A stretch of 33,159 nt of DNA from Deltaproteobacteria bacterium (GCA_016235365.1 JACRLF010000105.1:1-33159), one strand, 5' to 3'; positions 10,616-20,234 are shown, counted from the stretch's first letter. Program-made: numbers and translations. The notes: generated from the letters alone by a model not told the origin.

Positions 10616-10743
10616 AACAGGTTGCTCAAAAAGTTACAGATGCGAGGAGTCGAGAAAGTGAGGAATGAGGCGTACTTTGTCCGTACGCCGCAGTGACGAA
10701 CGCCGAGACGACAAAGCAGATGTGACTTTTTCAGCAACCTGTT
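10616..10743. repeat. Palindromic MITE/REP-like element (family A), 128 bp
   Basis: aacaggttgctcaaaaagt...actttttcagcaacctgtt terminal inverted repeats and an internal GGCGTAC-tttgtcc-GTACGCC hairpin. Confidence 0.85.
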
Positions 10744-10796
10744 AAGAAGCCGACGCGCCCGCCTCTTGTTCCGCGGGCCGTCTTCACGGGAAGCCT

Positions 10797-11123
10797 CTAC
10801 CTTGCGGTATAGGCCTTGACGGCCTTTGTCCCGTTTTTTATCTTTTCCAACCTGCCCTTTATGCCGGATAGGGCGCCCTCGATATTCATCCTCAGCAGTG
10901 TGTCGTTCTCCTCTATCTCTTTTACTGCCGGGCGCAGGGTCTCTCTTGGCGGGGTCTCCCCTTCAAGGGCCTTCAACTCGATGAATATCCTCTCCCTTTC
11001 GAGCTGGAGCGCGGATAGCTCTTCCATCCGGTTCTCCTCAAAGAGTTTTTTCTGGGCGTTTGATATCTCAAGCACCTTGAGGAGCTTTTCCATGAACCTG
11101 CCTGTTTCACAGCCCATTGGCAA
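10797..11123 (-). CDS. FliT/FlgN-like flagellar chaperone-like protein
   Basis: Short coiled-coil protein directly after fliS; alternative start 11093 (MEKLLKVLEISNAQKKLF). Confidence 0.55.
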   Translation of the reverse strand: MPMGCETGRFMEKLLKVLEISNAQKKLFEENRMEELSALQLERERIFIELKALEGETPPRETLRPAVKEIEENDTLLRMNIEGALSGIKGRLEKIKNGTKAVKAYTAR

Positions 11124-11523
11124 GCACCCCTATCTGCGCCTGTTTCCCGGGCTGCGCGGCCCTGTCGGTGGCGATAGCTTCCCATCCGGCTTTCAACTCG
11201 GTCATGATCCTGTTTACCACCTCGAGCGGCGCCGGGTTGTTCCTCATGTTGGCGCGCATGAGCTGCTCCGCGGCGAAGTCGTAGAGCCTTGCCAGGTTCC
11301 CGGCTATCTCTCCGCCCTCCTCCATATTGAGTGAGTTGGAGAGCTCGCTTATTATCGCAAGGGACCTGTTGATGAAGTTGGTCCTGGCCGCAATGTTCTT
11401 ATCCTCCATGGCCTTCTGGGCGCACTTGTTGAACCTTAGCACCCCTTCGTAGAGCATTATAACTATACGGACCCTGTCGGCCGTCATAATCTGTATTTCC
11501 TGGTACTGCCTGAAGTTGTTCAT
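11107..11523 (-). CDS. fliS: Flagellar export chaperone FliS
   Basis: FRQYQEIQIMTADRVRIVIMLYEGVLRFNKCAQKAM...ANMRNNPAPLEVVNRIMTELKAGWEAI. Confidence 0.93.
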   Translation of the reverse strand: MNNFRQYQEIQIMTADRVRIVIMLYEGVLRFNKCAQKAMEDKNIAARTNFINRSLAIISELSNSLNMEEGGEIAGNLARLYDFAAEQLMRANMRNNPAPLEVVNRIMTELKAGWEAIATDRAAQPGKQAQIGVLANGL

Positions 11524-11533
11524 TGATACCCTC

Positions 11534-12868
11534 CTAACCCAAGCTCGACAGATAGTTGTTCTGTGCCTTAAGGCTTGTGAGCAGCGATTCGAGCGCCGTG
11601 AATTGGACCCTTAGCTGGGTCTCGTACTCCGCAAGGCCGGTCTCCTTGTTGGTTATATCCATCTGAATCGAGCTTATGTTCTTCGTAAGGCCGTTCTGTT
11701 TGGACTTTATCCTGCCGTCCGCATAGTCGGAGATGTTGTTGGCCATATCATAGACGAGCTTGCCGAAACCGGACGTTGTAGTCCCCTCTATAAAAAGGTT
11801 CACGACGTCATTGAAGTTCGTTGAAAGGGCGCTTGAGAGCTTCGAGTCGTCCACGGACATCACGCCATCGGTATCGCTCGATATGCCGGCGTGGATGAGC
11901 CTGTTCATGGTGTCCGGGAGCCCGGAGACGGCCCCTGTCATGGTGCGCCTCAAATCGTCCCAGATCGACCTTGCGACAGGGTCTCCGAAGAACGCGCCGG
12001 AGGTCTTGGTGGTCGTGTCGTACCTGTTATTGGACTTTATCTGGCTTACGACGGAATTATATTTGCTCACGAAATCGGATATCTTCGACTTTATCGCGGA
12101 GGTGTCACGCGCAACTGTCAGCGTCGTTGTCTTAAGGGGGTCGGCGCTTATCAGATTGATGGATACCCCGGTAATGGCGTCCGACACCGTGTTTGAAGAC
12201 CTCGTCATCGACAGGCCGTCGACCGAGAAGGAGGCGTCCTGGGCGGCCTGGAGGGTCGTGGCGAAGTTGAGCGAGGTGTCGTTCTGCGTTATCGATACGG
12301 CGTTGGACGTGCCCGTGGAGTCGCTTGTGAGTATGAGCCTGTAGGGGTTGGGGGACGAGCCGTCGTTTACGATCGAGGCCGTGACGCCCGCCTTGAGGGC
12401 GTTGACGGAGTCTTTCAGGCCGGTAAGCGTGGTCGTGGCGTCAACGCTTACGGACTGCTCCGTTCCCGAGCCTACCTTGAATTTAAAGGACCCCGCCCCG
12501 GCGGCGACGGTCGAGGTATCGGAGGCCACGCCGTTGGCCGCTATCTTATGGGCCTTGGCGAGGGCGCTGACGACGATATTGAATGTCCCGCTCGATGCGC
12601 TCGAGGAGGCCGTGGCGCTTAAAAGTAACGTGTCTGAGGACGTGGCGGTGAATACGCTGAAACCCGCGGATGTCCTGAGCGCGTCCGCGGCGGTCTTCAG
12701 GTCGAGCACCTTAGAGTTAAGCGTGGAATATGCGGAGTTGGCGCTCTCAAGCGTTGACTTCTCCCTTGAAAGCTGCTGTATGGACTGCCTCTTGATACTG
12801 AGGAGCTGTGTTATAAGAGACTGGTAGTCGATGTTGCTTACCAGGCCTGAAGTCGCGGATATAGCCAT
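11534..12868 (-). CDS. fliD: Flagellar hook-associated protein 2 (filament cap) FliD
   Basis: SGLVSNIDYQSLITQLLSIKRQSIQQL N-terminus, coiled-coil C-terminus LRVQFTALESLLTSLKAQNNYLSSLG. Confidence 0.95.
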   Translation of the reverse strand: MAISATSGLVSNIDYQSLITQLLSIKRQSIQQLSREKSTLESANSAYSTLNSKVLDLKTAADALRTSAGFSVFTATSSDTLLLSATASSSASSGTFNIVVSALAKAHKIAANGVASDTSTVAAGAGSFKFKVGSGTEQSVSVDATTTLTGLKDSVNALKAGVTASIVNDGSSPNPYRLILTSDSTGTSNAVSITQNDTSLNFATTLQAAQDASFSVDGLSMTRSSNTVSDAITGVSINLISADPLKTTTLTVARDTSAIKSKISDFVSKYNSVVSQIKSNNRYDTTTKTSGAFFGDPVARSIWDDLRRTMTGAVSGLPDTMNRLIHAGISSDTDGVMSVDDSKLSSALSTNFNDVVNLFIEGTTTSGFGKLVYDMANNISDYADGRIKSKQNGLTKNISSIQMDITNKETGLAEYETQLRVQFTALESLLTSLKAQNNYLSSLG

Positions 12869-12940
12869 GAAGGTATCCCCCGTGAAAAGGGCCTTGTTTT
12901 AATAGCCGGATTACGTCCTTGTTAAAGTGAAAAACCGCCG

Positions 12941-13300
12941 TTATGTCTGCGTGTCGAAAAGGACCCCTATGATCTCGTCCATCCTCTTGCTAATCTCCAG
13001 CATCTCTTCCGACGGCACCTGTCTGATAACCTGACCGCTGTCCGGGTCTATTATCTTTACGACCACTTTTTTAGATCCGCTGTCGACCTCGAGCCTGAGT
13101 TCGGTGTTGAGCCTCTTGAGGTGTATCTGCATTTCAGAGGCAACCTTCTCAATCTCCTTTGGAGGAAGGTCCCTTTTGGCGTCTGACGCATCCTTTAGCG
13201 CTCCAGCCCTGTTTTCTGCCGTCCTTGCCGCCTGCCGCGCATCGGCATTGTAATCAGGGGCCGGCTGGGCTATATTTTTTATAGCCATTTCCATGCTCAT
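12941..13300 (-). CDS. flaG: FlaG family flagellar protein
   Basis: LNTELRLEVDSGSKKVVVKIIDPDSGQVIRQVPSEEMLEISKRMDEIIGVLFD. Confidence 0.92.
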   Translation of the reverse strand: MSMEMAIKNIAQPAPDYNADARQAARTAENRAGALKDASDAKRDLPPKEIEKVASEMQIHLKRLNTELRLEVDSGSKKVVVKIIDPDSGQVIRQVPSEEMLEISKRMDEIIGVLFDTQT

Positions 13301-13365
13301 AAGACCTCCTAAGGCCGGGCCGGGGGTCGCCCCCCGGCATGACCTTAAAAGCGCCTGCTTCAGCT

Positions 13366-14193
13366 CTACCTGAGTAAGGTAAGCGCCTGCTGCGGCAGGG
13401 TGTTCGCCTGCGCGAGTACCGAGGTGCCGGCCTGGACCATTATCTGGTTCCTTGTGTACACGGCGGTCTCGTAGGCGAAGTCCGCGTCCCTGATCCTTGA
13501 TTCCGCGGCCTGGAAGTTCGTGAACGTCACCTGCAGGTTGTTGAGCGACACCGAGAGCCTGTTCGAGGAAGCGCCGAATATGGCTCTCGCGTCGTTGATC
13601 GACTTGAGCGCGGCGCTCACCGCGTCCAGGGCGCTCAACGCGCCCGTGACGTTTGCCAGGATTCCAGTCGACAGGTTGAGGGTGCTGACCGTGGTGAGGG
13701 CGTTAAGGGATACGCTCAACTGGTCGTTCGATGAGTTCTTGAACCCGATGAACATCGTAAGTGAGGTGAGGCTGCCGTTTAATATCTTGTAGCCTCCGAA
13801 CTCGGTGGTGCTCGCTATCCTGTCTATCTCGCTTACGAGCTTGTCGTACTCGTTCTTGTAGTAGTCCCTCGTGTTGGTGTCGAGCGTGCCCTGCGCGGCG
13901 CTGGCCGCGAGTTCGCCCATCCTCGTGACGATGCCGGTGATCTGCTCGGAGGCCTTGTCGGCTATCTCCATCGTGCTCAGACCGTCGTTGATGTTCCTCA
14001 TCGAGGCCTGGATCATCCTGGACTGGCTCTTTAACTGGTCGGCCCTGGCAAGACCGGCGGCGTCGTCGGCGGAGCTGTTTACCCTGTAGCCTGAAGACAG
14101 CCTCTGCACGCTTACTTTTAATTGGGTGTTGGAATTGGCGAGGTTGGTCTGAGCTACCAATGATGCGATGTTCGTGTTGATGATCAATGACAT
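13366..14193 (-). CDS. Flagellin (short, 275 aa)
   Basis: IINTNIASLVAQTNLANSNTQLKVSVQRLSSGYRVNSSADDAAGLA N-terminal D0/D1; ESRIRDADFAYETAVYTRNQIMVQAGTSVLAQANTLPQQALTLLR C-terminus. Confidence 0.97.
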   Translation of the reverse strand: MSLIINTNIASLVAQTNLANSNTQLKVSVQRLSSGYRVNSSADDAAGLARADQLKSQSRMIQASMRNINDGLSTMEIADKASEQITGIVTRMGELAASAAQGTLDTNTRDYYKNEYDKLVSEIDRIASTTEFGGYKILNGSLTSLTMFIGFKNSSNDQLSVSLNALTTVSTLNLSTGILANVTGALSALDAVSAALKSINDARAIFGASSNRLSVSLNNLQVTFTNFQAAESRIRDADFAYETAVYTRNQIMVQAGTSVLAQANTLPQQALTLLR

Positions 14194-14323
14194 GGTGTAC
14201 CCTCCTTAGTGTTTGTATCCGGCATCCTTGCCGTTTTTTTGGACTTTTTTTGAGGCTTTCAAGCGCGGCCTTTTATCTTCCCTCCTTTTCCGGCCAGGTA
14301 TAGCCTTCCGCCCCTTAATAACC

Positions 14324-14350
14324 TTATCGGCTGCGTCTTTAGAAACTTTA
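14324..14350 (-). promoter_or_regulatory. Sigma28 (FliA) promoter of flagellin: TAAA-N15-GCCGATAA
   Basis: Minus strand TAAAGTTTCTAAAGACGCAGCCGATAA, exact match to FliA consensus with N15 spacing, ~130 nt upstream of flagellin ATG. Confidence 0.9.
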
Positions 14351-14368
14351 AGGGAAAAATCCAGCGCC

Positions 14369-14959
14369 TCAGCCGTTAAATATATCCTTTTCCATCCCCT
14401 CCAAGACCGGCGCAATCTCATATTCAAGGATATCTGCTATGGAGACCATATCGCCTGTGTCCCTGGCGGCCCTTACGGACTCAAGGTGCTTCAACAGCCG
14501 CCCGTAGTACTGCTCAGGGTTCTCCTTGAAGATGGACAGATTGTGCTTGCTGGACCAGATGAAAAGCGCGTTCATCGTCTTTATTATCTCCACCAGGGCC
14601 TGTAGTATCGAGTTAAAACCCCCTCCCCCTGCCCCGCCGAGCCGTATCTCATGGACACAGGGGGCGATGTTTTCCCTTGTAACCATCATATATTCCTTAA
14701 GGATATTGAGCCCTTCAAGGGCGCTTGCCTCGAATGTGGATGCGGATAGCCTGACCTCGCGGCATTCGGAGAGGCCGCGCTCGAGCACGGAATCCAATCT
14801 AAAGTCCTCCATCGGCGCGCCGTCTATCGACAGGGCTGAGATGAAGGCCTTTGAACCCTTCAAATCCTTTTCTACGGCCGTGACCAGGTCCCCCACGGTG
14901 GAATCGTTCCCGGTATCTTCAAAGTCGAGCCTTAAGCCGTTAAGATATATGTCGGCCAT
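14369..14959 (-). CDS. Uncharacterised 196-aa protein between Maf-like gene and flagellin
   Basis: Long ORF MADIYLNGLRLDFEDTGND... in a compact gene string; no family recognised. Confidence 0.8.
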   Translation of the reverse strand: MADIYLNGLRLDFEDTGNDSTVGDLVTAVEKDLKGSKAFISALSIDGAPMEDFRLDSVLERGLSECREVRLSASTFEASALEGLNILKEYMMVTRENIAPCVHEIRLGGAGGGGFNSILQALVEIIKTMNALFIWSSKHNLSIFKENPEQYYGRLLKHLESVRAARDTGDMVSIADILEYEIAPVLEGMEKDIFNG

Positions 14960-14990
14960 ATTCTTCCATCTCCTGTTTAAGCCAGGGCCT

Positions 14991-16876
14991 CTACCGGCCC
15001 AGGACCGCGTTATTCCCCTTGATGAGGCCGATGGAGGCGTTAAGCTCAGGGATGAACTTGACGCACATCTCCTCTATCTTCATGTAAGAGCTCAATACGT
15101 GGTTGAGCTCTTGCTCGAATGCCTCGGGGCTGTTTTCATCGTACTCCCCCCTCTGGTGCTCCTTCAGCTCGCACGTAAGGTCGGTGACGGTCTCCCATAT
15201 GAAGTTCGCCTTATCGGTCTTTTCAAACAGCGCTTCTTCAAGCCGCCTTATCTTATCGACGTGTTTCTTCAGCTCCAAGGTCAATCCATTGTCCTTGAAA
15301 CGCTTTTTCGCGGCCCTGGCCTCTTTCCGTATCCGGGCCGATAAATTTTTAATCTCCCTGGCCCCGCCGTAGAGCTCCTCAAAGGACGAAAGAAGGGCCG
15401 GGAGGTCCGGCGGCCTGCGTCTATTCACGGCCTCTTCCATGATATCGTCCACGTTGACCGTGCCGCGGACATATCTATCCATGGCCTCTTTCAGGGGAAT
15501 ATGGTCCATGCCCTCTATGAACGCCCCGCCCTCGGTGGAGTTGATGACATTAAGCCCCCTGGGCCCCTCCTTCTTCAGATATGCCATGTAGCTCTCGAAC
15601 CACTGGTGGAAGGTGACCCAGTCGTACTTGCTCGCCACCGGCTTTCCGTCAAGGCCCTTGAGCCAGAGGAGCTGATGTGTCCCCATTATCTTCTCAGTCA
15701 CCGTCACGTACTCCTCCTCGGTGACGACCTGGCCGCCGGCCGCGTCTATCCTTATCTTCTGCTCGCCGTACCGACGTGGGTAGCGCCGTCTCCGAAGGCG
15801 AGGTCCTGCCCGACGAATATTATCGGGTCGCACCCGAACATCACCCCGATATCGAGGGCGGTGGTGGTCACGCTCCCGCCGGTCGAAGCGAAGTAGGAGC
15901 TGCCCCAGAGGTACGCCTGGGCTATGCTCAAAGTAACGTAACCGTTGAAGAAAGTGAACTTGCCGAGCACGTCTCTATCGAACATGGCGGGGTGTGAGAC
16001 TTCGGCGAGGACGAGCCTGGTCTTTTTGTCCTCAACGCCGTAGGTGAAGTACTCCGGCAGGTCTATCCTCTCGGCGGCTATCACGAAGTCCGGTATCACA
16101 CCCATCCCGACCAGCGGGAGGTAGGCGGTTATGGCGGCCATTATCAACGCCTTGCCCTTCAACTCCCTCAAAAGATGTCCATTCTTCTTGAGAGAAGGCC
16201 CGGCCCCGGCTATGACCATCGGCACGTCCCTGAACGAGCCCCTCAAAGCGTCTATGGGAGGGTATTTGACAAAGTTCCCGATGTTCTTGAAGTAGTTCTC
16301 TATCCAGCCCAGACGCGAGGCGATGTTGGTCTTTATGGCGACCTTGTTCGTGATATGCGCGTTTTGCACCCTGTTCGTCAGGTCCGAGAGTTCCCCGGGG
16401 AAGCTCAGCCCGTAGGGGGTAAGGTGATAGCAGACGAGGTTATCGAACCCGTCCACGTGGCCCCTCACCGCGTTTATCACTGACGGGATATCGACGCACA
16501 GGAAGACGTTTTCAAGGAGGTACGCCGCTGAAAGGTCGATCTTTTGAAGTACGGAGGCGAGGACTTCGATGGACGGCTCGTATACTATTATCTTCTCCTT
16601 TTTCCCCTCGATGAGCGTCCTCAAGAGGTATCCGCACCCCTGGCCGAAGAGTATCACCCAGTCGGGCTTCCTGTGGAGTATCTCACCGGCCTGTATGGAG
16701 GCCTCTTTCCACGGGTCGTAACGGCTGTGGAAGTACCTGCCGGAGCGCCTGAACGTAAGGTCCCCGGTCCTGGTGGACTCGAGCTCAACGGGACCTCTAT
16801 CGATGGAGAGGAGCCTTTCGGCAAGGACGCGGTCCTTGCCCGCTATGGCATCACAGTTTGCCTTAAATATATCCAT
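14991..16876 (-). pseudogene. DUF115 / motility accessory factor (Maf)-like flagellin glycosyltransferase, split by a frameshift at about 15760-15785
   Basis: ORF 15752-16876 ends FVGQDLAFGDGATHVGTASRR*; the expected continuation EQKIRIDAAGGQVVTEEEYVTVTEKIMGTHQLLWLKGLDGKPVASKYDWVTFHQWFESYMA...VINSTEGGAFIEG is in the other frame (ORF 14991-15833). Confidence 0.8.
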
Positions 16877-16888
16877 AAACCACCTTAT

Positions 16889-18970
16889 TTATATGAGTTT
16901 TAACGCCTTGATTGAGAACGCGATATCGTTATATCCCCTCCATACCCACCATGCGGTGTCGTCCACCTCGCCAAGGGAGTGGTAGAGCCTCAGGAAGAAG
17001 GTCTCTTCAGGCCCGACCCCCCTGAACCTGACCATCGGCACGGAGAAGAGCCTCGATTTGTCGGATGAGAACTCTATCGACTTGGAGGCGTCGCCTATCC
17101 TGACCCAACCTTCGGTTGCGCCCAGGCAACTCGACGCGGAGACGGACTGGCTTACAGGCTCGTCATGGCTTATCTCATGGCCCTTGAGATAAAACCTCTC
17201 AACGTCAAGGCCGCCGTTGACGGTCTCCAGCCACAGGCTGTCGATATCGAAGCCCTCGGGCATCACGGTGAATATGCCGAGCCTCAGGGAAGAGGCGAGC
17301 AGGCCGTTTACCTTGAGCCTGTAAGAAACCCTTATCTCAGGGCTTGACTTGAAGACCTCATAGCTCTTCCAGAGCGTGCCTATCTCAAGCGGTATGCGGA
17401 CGGCCACGGCCACCGAGCCTTCGGTCTCGGTAACGACCGGCTCGACGCTCCTCATGTCCGCGGTCTTCCTGCCGTCCCTTGCCACATGTATGAGGTGGCC
17501 GCTGAAAAAATCAGCCCCGAGGCTTATGTCGTCGTAATAGCCGTGGGCAAGGGTCCCGATAAGCGGACGCGGAGACACGGCCGGGAAGGCGGCGGACCTT
17601 ATGGCGCATCCCTTGTTCGTCAGAAACTCGATATCGACCTGGTCAGTAGAGACCGAGAGCGTGTGCTCGCCCCTTTTGATAACGGCACGATTGATATCCG
17701 CCGCGCCATCAAGGCCGCGCGCCGAGCGTATTGCCGGGTGCGCGGACAAGGGGGCGGCACAAGACCTCAATAGCTCATGTCCTTTATCAATAATACCTTC
17801 CAATTTATTATTTTTTCGGCGTTTATTTAATGATATATTATCAAGTAATCGTCCCGTCTCTATCGTAAGCCAGCCCATCCTGTTCTGGAAATAAAGGAAC
17901 TTCTCGTCAATCGTATTCGTCCTGAAATCGCTCCCCCAGAGGTCGCAAAGCGTCTCTTTGAAGACGCGCATGGCCTCCTCATCCACCCTCCCCCCTTCGA
18001 CAAGCCTTCTTATGTTATCGTACGCCCTGTAACATTCGGAATTGAGGTGCACGCTGTCCCTGCCGGCTACGGCCCACCGTGCAGGGTTGTACTTCTCCTG
18101 TTTCTTGCATACCACGGGGGTCTCGACCGACTCGAGGCTTATCCTGTTGAACGCGTTGGAGTGGCCCTTGAAGCCGTCTATGACCGCGGACAACGGCGCT
18201 ATCTCGATATCCGCGCGTGAGGCGATCTTTCCGAGGAGATCGGCCATGAAGGCGTATTCGTTGGACGGGGCAACGTCCTGGCCGGGCCTGTAGTCAAAGA
18301 CCTCGGCGTCGTTCGTGTAGAGGCCGAACGCCCTCTGTGCGCCCCCGTCGATATGCGAGGACAGGTAGGTGATATACTCCTCTATCGTAATCTCCCCGTG
18401 TATGCACCTCTGGAACTTCTGGAAGGCTATGGAGTGGCTCCATAGGACGTTTATATCGCCTTTTATGCCTACAGTCCTCTGCGGGTAATACTTGTACTCC
18501 CTTGGGTACCGGTTGTGCTGAAAGGAGTTGTCCCAGTCCATGATTATCGTCTCGTAGCCCGCCTCCCTGTATATGTCCGGCAGACCCCTGGAGTACGTCT
18601 GCTCATTGACAAGGGCGATCCTCGGCCTCCTGCCCAGGAGCCTCTCGTACCACCTGTTGCCCGCCTCGAGGTTCCACCTGTTGACCTCGGCCGGGATGAG
18701 CGGGAATATGGCCTGGGAGTACCCGGAGCCGATGAACTCGCACCTGCCCTCGTCCCAGAGCCTCTTGAGCCTCTCCACGAACTCCGGGTCTATCGCGTTT
18801 ACCGCCTTGAGCGTCCACGCCGTCATCTCTATACCGAGCGGATAGCCGGCCTCGCACAGGCCGAGTATCGGCCTGTAGCACCTCTCGATGACTGAGCAAT
18901 AGTCCGCCTCCGGGATCGAGGAGAACGCGAGGTTGCAATGGAACACGCTGTATAGCTTGAGTGACGGCAA
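16889..18970 (-). CDS. Glycoside hydrolase family 57-like protein
   Basis: Opening FHCNLAFSSIPEADYCSVIERCYRPILGLCEAGYPLGIEMTAWTL, NEQTYSRGLPDIYREAGYETIIMDWDN and LYTNDAEVFDYRPG resemble GH57 enzymes. Confidence 0.7.
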   Translation of the reverse strand: MPSLKLYSVFHCNLAFSSIPEADYCSVIERCYRPILGLCEAGYPLGIEMTAWTLKAVNAIDPEFVERLKRLWDEGRCEFIGSGYSQAIFPLIPAEVNRWNLEAGNRWYERLLGRRPRIALVNEQTYSRGLPDIYREAGYETIIMDWDNSFQHNRYPREYKYYPQRTVGIKGDINVLWSHSIAFQKFQRCIHGEITIEEYITYLSSHIDGGAQRAFGLYTNDAEVFDYRPGQDVAPSNEYAFMADLLGKIASRADIEIAPLSAVIDGFKGHSNAFNRISLESVETPVVCKKQEKYNPARWAVAGRDSVHLNSECYRAYDNIRRLVEGGRVDEEAMRVFKETLCDLWGSDFRTNTIDEKFLYFQNRMGWLTIETGRLLDNISLNKRRKNNKLEGIIDKGHELLRSCAAPLSAHPAIRSARGLDGAADINRAVIKRGEHTLSVSTDQVDIEFLTNKGCAIRSAAFPAVSPRPLIGTLAHGYYDDISLGADFFSGHLIHVARDGRKTADMRSVEPVVTETEGSVAVAVRIPLEIGTLWKSYEVFKSSPEIRVSYRLKVNGLLASSLRLGIFTVMPEGFDIDSLWLETVNGGLDVERFYLKGHEISHDEPVSQSVSASSCLGATEGWVRIGDASKSIEFSSDKSRLFSVPMVRFRGVGPEETFFLRLYHSLGEVDDTAWWVWRGYNDIAFSIKALKLI

Positions 18971-18995
18971 TGTGGTTACCTCAAAAAAACTCTAT

Positions 18996-20234
18996 TCAGG
19001 CGGAGGCCCCTTCCGCTGGCGAGGTTTCTATGACTATCTCCCTGACGGCCTCCTCGGCCCTTTCAACCGCCTCGGCGCGGGTATCGCCCTTTGTTATGAC
19101 AAAGCCCGCCCTCTTGGTGTGGTTCGTGACCGGGCCGATGATGTCGCCCGCCTTGACGAAAAACCCTATCCTGTGGACCCACGGGGCCCCATTGAACCTC
19201 TCAAGGTTCCTTATCTCCAATACCCGTCCGGGCCTGGGGAAGAAGTACCGTATGGCCACCCCTTGCCAGTACCTGGGCGTAAGGCCCGCGCCGCTTACCT
19301 CTTCTCCGAGCGCGATCCTTATGGCGGCCCCTACGAGGTCAACGCCCGTGGCAAGCGGTATCTGGTCTGTCGAGAACCAGCCCCCTGAGAGCCGGGCCGC
19401 CACCTCTATGACCATGGGGCCGCTCTTGGAGAGCACCATGTCCCCTTTTACTATCCCGTTTTTTATCCCTATGGCCCTGCCCGCGTCCTCGGCCATGCGC
19501 GACACGCTCAGACGGTCGGCATCGCTCAAGACCGAGGGCTGCTGGCCGCCGTTCTCTATCATGTACGGGGCGAACCTGTCGATAAGCTCGTAGTTCCGGT
19601 CGGTAAAACCGGGGGTGTATCCCCTGTCCCCCAACAGGACCGATTCAGTGCTTATCTGCGGCCCCTCTATATATTCCTCCACCATGACCCTTTTGCCGGG
19701 CGAGCAGCCGATGGAATGGCTGAAGGCCCAGTCCGGGTCCACGGTTGAATCGAGCCTCAAGACCCCCCTTGCGCCCCTGCTGTCAACAGGCTTTATGACG
19801 AACGGCAGGCCCCTTTCCTTTATGATGCTCTTCAGTTGCGCGGGGGATTCCACGGCGCTGAACCACGGCGCCGGTATCCTTGATTCGACAAAGCGCCTCT
19901 TCATCGCGAGCTTGTCCGAGGCCAGTGCCGCGGTCTCCACGGTTATCCCCGGCAGGCCAAGCGAGGAGGCCACCTTCGCAACCGTCATCGGCACGTCTGA
20001 AGCGATGGATATGACGCCGTGGACGGGCCGGTTCTTCCTGCTATACTCAAGGGCCGCCTCCGCGGTAGCCGCGGCGTCATAGGTGGACGCTATTACCCTG
20101 TCGTCCGCGAACGCGAAGCCGGGGGCTTCCGCGTCCATGTCGCTTACGACCACGCGCAGGCCCATCTCCTTAGCCCTCTTTATCCCGGGCACAGCCTCAA
20201 CCCCGCCGCTCACTATCCAAAGCGTCTTATCCAA
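18996..20234 (-). CDS. ATP-grasp domain protein (carboxylate-amine/thiol ligase-like)
   Basis: DKLAMKRRFVESRIPAPWF, LPFVIKPVDSRGARGVLRL, VMVEEYIEGPQISTESVL, VIEVAARLSGGWFS. Confidence 0.88.
   Translation of the reverse strand: MDKTLWIVSGGVEAVPGIKRAKEMGLRVVVSDMDAEAPGFAFADDRVIASTYDAAATAEAALEYSRKNRPVHGVISIASDVPMTVAKVASSLGLPGITVETAALASDKLAMKRRFVESRIPAPWFSAVESPAQLKSIIKERGLPFVIKPVDSRGARGVLRLDSTVDPDWAFSHSIGCSPGKRVMVEEYIEGPQISTESVLLGDRGYTPGFTDRNYELIDRFAPYMIENGGQQPSVLSDADRLSVSRMAEDAGRAIGIKNGIVKGDMVLSKSGPMVIEVAARLSGGWFSTDQIPLATGVDLVGAAIRIALGEEVSGAGLTPRYWQGVAIRYFFPRPGRVLEIRNLERFNGAPWVHRIGFFVKAGDIIGPVTNHTKRAGFVITKGDTRAEAVERAEEAVREIVIETSPAEGASA

Noticed and set aside
10510-10737. 75-aa minus-strand ORF
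   Set aside because: Formed by the family A palindrome; no evidence of translation.
13301-13345. GC-rich hairpin (gccgggggtcgccccccggc) between flagellin and flaG as an intrinsic terminator
   Set aside because: Stem is convincing but no clear U-tract follows on the minus strand; may be only an mRNA processing or stabilising hairpin, so not called.
14206-14427. 73-aa lysine/arginine-rich minus-strand ORF between the 196-aa gene and flagellin
   Set aside because: Overlaps the end of the 196-aa CDS out of frame and covers the sigma28 promoter and flagellin leader; more likely non-coding.
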